64,000 nt of DNA from Laccaria trichodermophora (taxonomy: Eukaryota > Basidiomycota > Agaricomycetes > Agaricales > Hydnangiaceae), in the NCBI GenBank assembly GCA_018417955.1, contig JACTVC010000025.1, positions 868,001-932,000 on the forward strand, read 5' to 3'. A model generated the notes under the pieces. The model was given only the letters and a program-made list of their open reading frames with translations. It was not told the DNA's origin and ran no database searches. The position numbers were made by a program, and so were the translations under genes. Below are positions 55,414-64,000 of the stretch, one piece after another. Numbering within the stretch: the stretch's first letter is position 1; each line of letters begins with the position of its first letter.

Positions 55414-56521
55414 TACTGTACTAATCCAATCAATTTGTCGGTCACGCGTCACAGGGGGTCCGAAATCGACGAAATTCCAAGGGGTCACAGGTCACAGGGG
55501 CCAGCGACGAAACCACCAGGGAAGAGCGAAATTGGGGTCCTTTTTCATTAGAAATCGATTTTTTTCTCCTCTAAGTCTCTGTAGCAACCTTAGTGTTAGT
55601 TCTTTGAGCTCCTTTAAATTATCTATGGACAGAGGGCTACTCCGACATTTCGATGAAAATTTCAGGCAGTCACACCTTCCCTGGTGACGCGACGAAACCA
55701 AAATTTCGTCGCGTTGGTCACAGGTCACAGGGTGCGACGAATTGATTGGATTAGTACAGCAAGGGGGTCTTAGGATTCCAAAGTCTGACTGGGGGTTGGG
55801 TAGGTAGGTCGGCCACAGGCCCAGAAAAAAAAAAATGGAACCCTCTACAAAAGTATCTCAAAACAGGCCTGGAAGGCCATACCTTGCAGGTTTGTAGTGC
55901 CAATACACTCCAGAACATGTAGATCAGTCAGAATTCAATGATATTCAAGCGTTATATAATATTTCTTCAATCTTATCTAATCATAAAAATTCTCCACCAA
56001 TCACGAAGCCCCAACGAAGCCCATCCTAAAAGCAGAGCAATGGAAGCTGGTGCAACTACAGAAGTACAGTCACCAAATATCAATTAGAAGTTACTGACAA
56101 GTTGTTTAGCAACCCATGCTTGATTCTAATGGATACGCCATATGCCCTGATTGCAAAGTTCAGATACAGTGTGGAGCCGTCAGACTTGCCAACCTCAAAA
56201 AGAACCAAATGTAAGAGGCTTGGCTGTGAAACACAATGGGTAAGAATATATTCCATACAGAAATTACAAGTTACTCACCTATATTCCAGTATCATCTATG
56301 TTGCATTTCGTTGGAAATCGTTCCACGAAATTGGGTGTGCGAGGCCTGTGAGGCATCTGGCACAAGTCAAGGGACAAAGTGATCACAATGATGACATCAT
56401 CTTACCATATATGGACACGTGCCTGATTACATAGGTAGGTAGGTCAAGCTAGTAGGGCTTAAAAAAAAAAATCGACCCCAGGTCTATTTTTTTAATCCTA
56501 GGACCCCCTTGTAGTACAGTA
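55414..56521. mobile_element. MITE family B copy 2, with a nested element
   Basis: Starts TACTGTACTAATCCAATCAA, the same TIR as 37381-37727 but in opposite orientation. Its last bases are displaced to 56520-56521 by the 752-bp insertion at 55760-56511. Without the insert it is 348 bp, almost the same length as copy 1 (347 bp). Confidence 0.87.
55760..56511 (+). mobile_element. 752-bp hAT-like MITE carrying a PHD-finger-like remnant
   Basis: Ends CAAGGGGGTCTTAGGATT and AATCCTAGGACCCCCTTG are inverted (one mismatch). The 8-bp duplication TAGTACAG lies at 55752-55759 and 56512-56519. Inside, plus-strand fragments read CPDCKVQIQCGAV (56140-56180), then in another frame CKRLGCETQW. An apparent intron (GTAAGA..TTCCAG, 56239-56289) separates this from YHLCCISLEIVPRNWVCEAC. 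Cys/His spacing fits a PHD finger, but frames are broken. Probably a captured or ancestral domain fragment. Confidence 0.75.
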
Positions 56522-57091
56522 TGTAAGGAATGACCAAGGGACAACAGGGAACAACAAGTGGTTTTCGAATGGAATTTGGGGTGTCCTCAAGGTGTCCTTC
56601 CTTACTTCGGCCAGCACTGAGGACCTATGAGCTCATAAACATCTGTTATTCAGAATTCTCTGAAATCCTGACAGACTTCGCCAGGTTTTGCCAATCCTTT
56701 TCGGATTCGCCAGCTGGCGAAGGCTGGCAAACGATTGCCAACGACACTTCAGCATATGGTATTTAAGTGAGTGCAGCTATAAAGTCGTCAGAACAAAAGA
56801 AGAAGTACTGCTATCACTACTGGTGAGCAGGCGATATTCAGGCAGACCTCTCCGCAAAAATCAGAATTTTGCAAATTTCATCGTACAAGTGACCAAATCT
56901 TTGAATGGAAGTTGAGTGGAAAATAGGCTTCTCAAAGGTCGAGGACAAGACGGCGGCGTGAAAGAACTGATTGAAAGCTTTGACTTCAACTCAAAGTCCT
57001 TCACGCCTATTTTCGCCGCAACTGTAACGCCACACCCTCGAAAAGCGAAAACGTCGAGACCATTACTTATACATCCTACACAAGTTTCTGT
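56522..57091. other. no gene; possible hAT-end remnant
   Basis: 56670-56760 contains TTCGCCAG/CTGGCGAA words and ends AACGATTGCCAACGACACT, resembling the TCGCCA-rich end of the 4091-6918 hAT element. It may be a decayed end fragment. Otherwise nothing is recognised. Confidence 0.35.
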
Positions 57092-58514
57092 TCAAGTACC
57101 ACATTTCACTCGCTTCCCCGAAGGCAAAACCTCCGCCACAAGACACACATTTCCATAACTGTGCCCAAGCGACGCCTCAGCCAGATAAGGGGACTCGAGG
57201 CTGTTAAGAGTCGTTTGCAGCGTAACCCACAACACCTTCTTAGCTTGAATAACCTGACCGTCATAACACCCATCCGAATATTCCCCAACCTCATCGGCAT
57301 CACAAATCACGATCCCATGTCCAGCTTTAGGCAACGACACCCGAAACGGGTCCTCTGTGTCCCAATTAGGAATTTGGTCCTCGTCGTCTAACATGATGTG
57401 GGGCCGCTTGAGAGGTGGTAGGGGTTTGTCCCTGAAAGAGTGGCCTGGGGGGTAATCGTCTTGGTTGTCTTCGTAGATGATTTTGATTTGGGGAATGAGG
57501 TTGAGTTGGGAGAGGACGAGTTTGAGGAGGGCGTCGGTTCCTTTGAGGGAGTTGATTAGACCTCGGATGGACCCTCGTGCGATGGGATACATGAATTCGA
57601 GGCCGAAGCCGAGGTACCCGCTGTTTGGTAATAGGTCGCGGTGGTTTAGGAGGGCAGATAGGGATGTACGGAGTAAGAGTTCGTCTTCGGTCATCCAGGA
57701 ATGGTAGGAGGAATTCGGAGTGGTGTCGTCGAAATAGAGGTTGTATGTTAGGGTGACGCGGTAGCCAGAGGTGACCATGGAGACTTCGTGTTCGACGTCG
57801 CTGTAGAATGCGACGTAAGCGATTGAGGGGACGGGTTGCGTGGAAGTGATGGAGGCGGAGTCGAACATCCATTCTTGGCCCTTATGACGGAGTTGGAGGG
57901 CCCCGCCTTCGTGCCGAGTGGGGAAAACGACGACGAGTGAGCCGAACATGTTCTCGCTGCGCGGAGTATCCTTGTGTGCTTTGAAAAAAGACCCGGGATC
58001 TGCATATATGTGTCGTAAATTCTCTCCTTCATCAACAATTTATGAATCGCACTCACCATAGACGTTCAACTTGTACATCTCCGGCCTAATTTTCTTGTTC
58101 TCGTTTCCCTGCATGAGCATTGAGCGAATGCTTTCCAAGATTCCGTTATTGACAACGTCAAGGCGCATCGCGAAATTGGCGTTATCCATCTTCCAAGCTT
58201 TTCGATAGGTTTCATCTAACACGTCTTTGTCGTCGACGCCGAAAGGGGCCGGCTGACACGCTTCTAGCAATACTTGAAGGCTTGCGTCATCGGCGTTCGC
58301 GAAGTCTATGCAATGTGCTCTGTTTCGGACGAAAAGAAAATCAGAACGGCAACGCGATGACAGGAATGGCGAAAGGGGTTTACCCTGTACCGCCTCCTGT
58401 ACGGAAGAAGAAGAGACTAGTGTTGTCGGTGAGGGGATGGGTACCAGTGACGAAGGGCTGCTTCTTGGAGATGGCATTGCGTACAGCAGCAAGGTCGTGG
58501 TCGAGTGTTGACAT
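57092..58514 (-). CDS. 2OG-Fe(II) oxygenase (prolyl 4-hydroxylase-like)
   Basis: Exons 58514-58384, 58319-58057 and 57999-57092 join in frame (introns GTAAAC..AAACAG and GTGAGT..ATGCAG) to give about 433 residues. The start MSTLDHDLAAVRNAI is the first Met of a clean exon. The double-stranded beta-helix core begins around residue 130: YDPGSFFKAHKDTPR supplies the iron-binding His and Asp (HKD). MFGSLVVVFPTRHEGGAL follows, then DVEHEV with the distal His and SGYRVTLTYNLYF with the Arg that binds 2-oxoglutarate. The C-terminal half (to KCGT) is the extra region common in fungal members. The substrate is unknown; cytoplasm or nucleus is likely since no signal peptide is seen. Intact, between the two NB-ARC genes. 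Confidence 0.85.
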
Positions 58515-58885
58515 GATTCGAGGTGGGGGGCAATTGAGCAATTAAAGTGAGGGGTCCTTTTGGTTTGAGTCGACCAAGACCACCACACTCCTTTACTGAG
58601 TCATTTGTCAGGCGGCGGGGGCAGGATACCTAAAACGACCTCAGACATCTCTCAGACTCCGTCGGGCCGCTGTAAATTCGTTGTCAGAATGAAAAGAGAT
58701 GCGGCTGTGACTGCTTGTTTATTCTGATTTATATCCGTTTTTGAAAACGCCTCGAGTCGTCGCTGCGACCAAGCAGCGACGAGTGGCGATGAAGCCCGAC
58801 GGTAAGTATTGCACGACTTGCTCAGATAGATCAGAGTGAGTCGCCATGAAGGTGATTCCAGAGATATTGCATACAGCGCCCAACC
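58515..58885 (+). promoter_or_regulatory. duplicated upstream region of NB-ARC gene 2
   Basis: From about 58655 the sequence matches 50905-51150 upstream of gene 1 (shared: GATGCGGCTGTGACTGCTTG, CGAGTCGTCGCTGCGAC). It ends at 58885 where a transposon interrupts it and resumes at 59764. 58515-58655 is the 5' flank of the oxygenase gene. Confidence 0.6.
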
Positions 58886-59601
58886 TAGACTCGGACCAGT
58901 TCCTCGACAAGATTTCCGGGGGGGAAACGCGAACGTAGAGAACCGATGGAGGCGAACTCGGGTCAGAAATCATCCGTACCCCATTCTGAGATGGCGTGGA
59001 CCTCGTCGATCACAAGACAGATAACGCGTTGGCGAAATTTCGCGTCAGCCGTGACTTCATCAAATGCAGGACTCAGGGCGGTCTCAGGTCCAACAAGACA
59101 GACGCGGTATTTGCCACTGGAAAGCTCCTACGCGCTGTGAGTTCTGAGAGGCTGGAGATGTGAAGAACTATACCTTGAGGAGCCGCGTACGTTCAGGGAC
59201 CTCTGAATAGATGGCCACAGCAGGAATCTGCTTCGAAAGCAAGTCTACGACCTTGTGAAGAGGTATGTAGATCTGTCAGCGGCCTCACATGCGGGGATCA
59301 TGGAGTAACTCACCTGTGCTTGCATCAACGCAACAAGTGGACTGATGATGACTATGATCTTCTTCTGGCAGGAGTCGCGTTCGGTATTCCCAGGCCACCA
59401 GTAGTAGAAAAGTGCGTAGAAAAACGCAAGCGTCTTGCCGGACCCGGTTGGTACGTCAAGGACTGTGCTGCGTTTTTGTAAGATGTTTTGGCCCGTTTCG
59501 ATCTGGAATGGGTGGAGGAATGGAATACCAAACGTCTCGCAAAGTCTTCGAGATGTTGAGGCAAGGCGATCAGGGTCCAAAACGATCTCTGGGCCAGACA
59601 T
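58886..59601 (-). pseudogene. RecQ-like helicase, N-terminal lobe only
   Basis: Starts MSGPEIVLDPDRLAST (59601). Q-motif region FGIPFLHPFQIETGQNIL, motif I VPTGSGKTLAF, IIVIISPLVALMQAQ, then after introns KYRVCLVGPETALS and VICLVIDEVHAISEWGTDD. The next codon pair reads F-stop-P (TGA at 58963-58965) where F-R-P is usual. Frame ends at the left border of the insertion, so the second RecA-like lobe is absent. It is more diverged from the other two RecQ fragments than they are from each other. Confidence 0.8.
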
Positions 59602-59754
59602 CGCATCGCAGGCTCACTCAAAGGTTGGCTAAGTCCTCGTAATTCATGGGAAATTTCTGTACTGTACTAGATCACACATCAAATCTTCCAGTCCCTACGG
59701 TAATCGATTGAACGACTGTCTTCAATTTACAAAAAGGGACTTGGCTCGAGTCTA
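58886..59754 (-). mobile_element. 869-bp insertion carrying a RecQ-like helicase fragment
   Basis: Flanked by CGCCCAACC at 58877-58885 and 59755-59763 (9 bp, or 8 if the last C is not counted). The ends TAGACTCG and CGAGTCTA are inverted. The matching promoter of gene 1 reads straight through this site (CAGCGCCCAACGGGACAGG at about 51151), which proves an insertion. The only content is the 5' part of a RecQ-like gene. Confidence 0.8.
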
Positions 59755-59887
59755 CGCCCAACCGGGACAGGTGACAATGTTGGGCTGTGCTGAATGAGCG
59801 CTTGGTGTGCCCCGGCAAAATGCGAACGATACATCATGATCAAGGTTCTCGCTTCTTTCCTTTTCCCCCATCTGCGACACTTCCAAC

Positions 59888-62814
59888 ATGAGTGAAAAAC
59901 ATGTCCTCCAAGGTGCCCAGAATGTCGTTATAAGAGGCGGCACATTCATGGCTGCCGACACTGTAAGTGAAGCTCTCTGATACCTCGCATCACAAGCTAA
60001 TCAATTCGCATTTCGCACAGATCAACTACAACACTAGCACTGGCAACAGAATGACATCCGATGCAGCGATTCCTGTGAAACAAAACTCGAGTATTCGATT
60101 CATAGGACGGAGCGATATTCTCGCAAAACTGACAGAACATTTTACTTCCGAAAGCAACGATAAACTCCGCCGTCGAAAGTTCTTTTTGTTGTATGGTATG
60201 GGGGGTATTGGGAAGACTCAGATTTGTTTGAGGTTTGTTGAAGACATGTCTGACTAGTAAGTACTCCACCATACTATCTACTCAGGTTTCTGATTGCCAA
60301 TCGGTCTCCAGCTTTTCCCATCTTTTCTGGATTGATGCATCTTCAATTGGTACAATCACACAGGGACTGAAGGGTATCTGCAACCTTCCTGAGGCTCAGC
60401 CTTCTGCACTGGATGGTTCACCTCAATCTGCTTTATGGTGGATCAGCTCTCTGGGAGATAACTATGTGATGGTCTTTGATAATGCCGATAATCTGACACC
60501 TGAGGAACTTGAGCAATATTTTCCATCTGGGTTAGGGGGGAATATTCTGATAACTAGTCGCAACTCTGGTCTAAAACATTTGACTTTACATGAGAATTCT
60601 CTTGAGGTGAAAGAGATGGAAGAAAATGATGCCATCTCTTTATTTCTAAAGGCTGCTGGTCTGGATGAGTCTCAGGAAGATCTACAAGCAGAGGCCTCCA
60701 AAATAGTGAATGAGCTCTTTTGCATTCCTCTGGCTATTGATCAGGCTGGAGCTTTTATTGCTTTTGGGGACACAGACATCAGAGACTATCTTGCTGAATA
60801 TTCTCAATACAGAAAAAGATTATTATCTTACCCAGCTTTCAAAGGGGCATCTAAATATAACAGATCTGTGTATGGGACTTGGGAGCTATCATTTGAAGAA
60901 ATTCAGGAAAGAGCTAAAAGTAATCATTCTGAAAGAGCTGAGGCAGCTAAGAGTGCAATATTTCTACTGGCACTGTTTGCCTTCTTTCATTTTGATGGTA
61001 TTACTGAAGAAATTTTTGCTTATGCTGCTACTCAAGGGCATGAAGAATGTGGAGATAATGAGCAACAGCCTGCATTACCTCTTGCAAGCTCTATAATGGA
61101 CCATACACTGCTTCAGCTTCATGATACAGGAAAATGGGATAATTTTATATTCAAGGAGGGAGTTCGAGTATTACTGTCTTTTAGCCTGATTAGACTAATT
61201 TCATCAAAAGGTATCTATACCATGCATCCACTTGTTCATGCATGGGGAGCAGACAGAATGTCCTCAGAAGATAAACAGAAATACTGTTCAATGGCATATG
61301 TAATGTTAGCTTGCTCTCTGCCAGATGACTTCAGTAAACAGCCATACCAGTTCAGAAGGATTTTGGTCACTCATTTGAGAGCCAATTTAATGCACAATGT
61401 AATGGCAAAGAGGAAAGAGGTTGATAATTACTTTGATGATGCTCATGAAAAGTTTGGAAAATTGTTGAGGGAACAGGGGTATAATAGTGAGGCAGAGAAG
61501 TTTCAAATCCAAGTATTGGATGTAAGAAGCAGAACTCTTGGAGAGGAGCACATAAGTGCACTCAGAGCCATGGCTGATCTTGCAGCTACATACAGAAGTC
61601 TAGGAAAATATGCAGATGCAGGGAAGCTTGAAGCTGAGGTTTTAGATATGAGAAACATACTATTTGGAGAGGAGAACCCATATACAATCACTGCCATGGG
61701 TAACCTTGCAGCTACATATGGGAGTCAAAAGAAATATGCAGATGCAGAGAAGCTCCAAATTCAAGTTCTGGATATGTTTAACAAACTTCTTGGAGAAGAA
61801 CATCCACATACAATTACTGCCATGAGTGAGCTTGCCATCACATATCAGAGTCAAAGAAAATATGCAGATGCAGAGAAGCTTAAAATCAAAGTTCTAAGTA
61901 TGAGAGACAGACTTCTTGGAGAAGATCATCCAAATACAATTACTGCCATGAGTAGCCTTGCCATTACATATGGGAGTCTAGGAAAATATGCAGATGCAGA
62001 AAAGCTCCAAACAAAAGTTCTGGACATGAGAAACAGACTTCTGGGAAAAGAACATCCAGATACAATCTCAGCTATGAATAACCTTGCAAATACATATGGG
62101 AGGCTAGGAAAATATGCAGATGCAGAGAAGCTTGAAATACAAGCACTGCATATGAGAAACATACTTCTAGGAGAAGAACATCCTGATGCAATCTCTGCTA
62201 TGAGTAACCTTGCAAATACATATGAGAGACTAGGAAAATTTGCAGATGCAGAGAAGCTCAAGATCCAAGTTCTGGATATGAGAAATATACTACTTGGAGA
62301 AGAGCACCCAGATACAATCACTGCCATGGAAAGCCTTGCAGCTTCATATCAGAATTTGAAAAAATATGCAAATGCAGAGAAGCTTGAGATACAAGTTCTA
62401 GACACGAGAAGCAGGTTTCTTGGAGAAGAACACCCTGATACAATACATGCAATGGAAAATCTTGCCATAACATCTTACTATCTACAACAATACACAGTTG
62501 CAGCTAGGCTGGAAGTACAAGTTGTAGATGTGTGGAAGAAGATGTTTGGAGAGGAACATCCACAGACAGTCAGGGCAGTGGCCATACTTGCAGAAATTAA
62601 TAGATCTCAAGCCAACACAAATACTTCAGAAACTGAATTGAAGAAAAAATGTGAGTCTCATTTACATACTCTGAAGATTTGGTTCATTCACATGTTCATA
62701 TTAGCTCACCATTTTTCCAAATTTGCAAGTAAAATATTCAAAATATTGAAGAGAAAGGTATTTCAATATTGCAACATCTCTCAGATTATGAATTCTTATG
62801 TAGGTTTTCAGTAG
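59888..62814 (+). CDS. NB-ARC/TPR NLR-like protein 2
   Basis: Exons 59888-59962, 60021-60256 and 60312-62814 give 937 residues. From the start to about residue 300 the protein differs from gene 1 at one residue (ILAKLT versus ILVKLT). After that the two diverge, with many changes in the winged-helix-like part and the TPRs. The same NB-ARC motifs are present (GMGGIGKT, VFDNAD, NILITSRN, MHPLVHAW). There are nine 42-residue TPR units against 11 in gene 1. The predicted C-terminus reads on for 38 residues more than gene 1 past the shared LKKKCESHLHTLK, but GTGAGT at 62651 suggests an intron there. Intact. Its promoter is split by the RecQ-bearing insertion, leaving about 120 bp of ancestral sequence before the ATG. 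Confidence 0.9.
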
Positions 62815-63181
62815 GATGGGAAGTAGATCTTATGAAATAACATGCACAGTGCAACTCCCTCCCATTTTTGAAGTTCAGTGCCTGGATAATATTAATGCTC
62901 TGTCCTATCACTGATGTAATTCATATCAAGACTTAACTAAGACTTAGTATTGAACTCAAGTGATACTAACCCTTAGTTACAACACTGCAAAAATTACACC
63001 AAAATTTATGGTCTTGAACAATCCCTGCCAAGTGTGACAACCAGTGACATGCTGTGACAGAGCATCACAGGGCCAATTTCTTGAGACATGGATGTTGTAC
63101 CTTCCACAACACCAATTCAATATATTTTTTGCAATGGGTCTGAAGTAATGATGTGATTGAATCCACTGAGAGAATTTTCCA
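62815..63181. other. spacer between NB-ARC gene 2 and the copia LTR
   Basis: AT-rich, no gene. Homology to the gene 1 flank fades at about 62830. Confidence 0.4.
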
Positions 63182-63528
63182 TGTAGAAATTGTAGATGTA
63201 CGGAACTCAGAGTCAGATATGAAGTGATGACGACTGTATTGTTTAGCTACCTGTAGACATACAGAACTATAGTAGAAGTAAATGTAAGTCTCAGATAAGT
63301 AAATATAAGTAGAAAAGATCTCACCTCAGAGTCAGACACAAAGTGATGACGACTGAGGTGAGAGAAAATAAAGTTCAGGTTTATATATACGAAAAACGGT
63401 GGCTTGAGTAAAGACTGGTAAATAACGGAGGCAAAAGTATGGATAAAAGAAGAAGGATAAACACAATAGGAAATGCACAAACAGAATGTACGCGTAAACA
63501 GTGAGGTCACGAGGGGTCTCCTCTAACA
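63182..63528 (-). repeat. 3' LTR of a second copia element
   Basis: On the minus strand an LTR starts TGTTAGAGGAGACCCC right after a purine tract (CTGGGGGAG). It contains a TATA-like TATATATAAACC and ends near TTTCTACA. A 25-bp block around AGTCGTCATCACTT..TCTGACTCTGAG occurs twice inside. The exact inner end is uncertain because several TCTACA words occur. Confidence 0.6.
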
Positions 63529-63551
63529 CTCCCCCAGACGACGAGGGACCT

Positions 63552-64000
63552 CTAGATGTCTAATTTGAGTGCTCTAATGAGCTTTTGGTGGGTGACATGG
63601 GGAAGCGGCTTGGTAAAAATGTCAGTGAGGTTTTCTTTGGATGGAATTTGAACAAGCTCGATCTCCCCCTCAGCTACTCGTTCCCTAATGTAGTGGTGAC
63701 AGATATCAATGTGTTTCGTGCGTGAATGTCCTTTGGTATTAAGTGTGAGGGCGATGGAGGCGGCGTTATCACCATGGAGCATGGCGGGGAATTTGCACAT
63801 GAGTCCGATTTCGGACATGAATGAATACATCCATAGAGCCTGTTGGGCGGCACGGGTAAGCACCATGTACTCTGCCTCTGTAGTCGATTACGCCACGGTA
63901 GCCTGACGCTTTGCACTCCAGGATACAGGTCCTCCGGCCATGGTAAAGACATATCCCAAGGTGGATCTGCGCATGTTGACGTCTCCTGCGTAGTCGGCGT
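63552..64000 (-). pseudogene. copia RNase H end, truncated by the window
   Basis: Minus-strand translation gives [33 protein letters not shown], a stop (TAA at about 63893), STTEAEYMVLTRAAQQALW, KHIDICHHYIRERVAEGEIEL and NLTDIFTKPLP. This is the typical copia RNase H C-terminus. It is a different lineage from the element at 26-32 kb. The rest lies beyond the window. Confidence 0.9.

Noticed and set aside
57366..57872. Arg/Pro-rich minus-strand frame of 168 codons
   Set aside because: Alternative frame of the 2OG oxygenase exon; the oxygenase frame has the iron and cosubstrate motifs.
1..64000. CRISPR array, bacterial operons or rRNA genes
   Set aside because: No regularly spaced direct repeats of CRISPR type, no Shine-Dalgarno-led gene strings and no rRNA-like sequence were seen; introns show a eukaryotic source.

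Overview
The window looks like a transposon-dense accessory region of a basidiomycete (Agaricomycetes-type) fungal genome. The reasons are introns of about 45-65 bp with GT-AG borders, a pair of NB-ARC/TPR genes of the mushroom type, a Kre9/Knh1-like GPI-anchored wall protein, and mobile elements typical of these fungi: hAT, Helitron, Ty1/copia, RecQ-helicase-bearing and DUF6589-bearing elements. Family names come from recognising motifs in translations; no search was run.

Left third (1-16.5 kb) is a nest of DNA transposons. A decayed hAT transposase (to 3823) is split by a 1.16-kb MITE with a perfect 8-bp target duplication. Next comes an apparently complete hAT element (4091-6918: TIRs, 8-bp duplication, intact three-exon transposase). 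It sits in a shell related to the first MITE. An 8.3-kb interval bounded by perfect 29-bp inverted repeats (7255-15500) follows, carrying a Helitron Rep/helicase gene, a small tRNA-derived SINE-like insertion, a minisatellite and a polypyrimidine tract. A small three-helix membrane protein gene (15689-16310) closes this part.

16.5-32.1 kb holds a DUF6589 gene (+) converging on a RecQ-like helicase gene (-), flanked by diverged inverted repeats. The helicase is split by a 3-kb insertion, and a full copia element with matching LTRs and a 5-bp duplication lies just outside. The same convergent DUF6589/RecQ pair recurs in miniature at 43.6-45.4 kb between 54-bp inverted repeats. I interpret the pair as the two genes of one DNA transposon family.

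33.8-41.7 kb has two homologous P-loop GTPase genes arranged tail to tail. The + copy looks intact. The - copy has lost the first P-loop glycine and is broken by a 640-bp MULE-like element with a 10-bp duplication. 46-50.9 kb holds two related small genes of unknown function and the Kre9/Knh1-like gene.

The right end is a segmental duplication of an NB-ARC/TPR gene (51514-54578 and 59888-62814). The two copies are almost identical over the 5' 1.1 kb and clearly diverged after it, and they differ in TPR number (11 versus 9). Each promoter carries a different transposon insertion. Between them are nested MITEs and an intact 2OG-Fe(II) oxygenase gene. A second copia element, truncated by the window, ends the sequence.

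A recurring theme is CpG decay: copia LTR differences and several premature stops in transposon genes fit C-to-T change at CpG, including CGA-to-TGA at the same codon of two RecQ copies.
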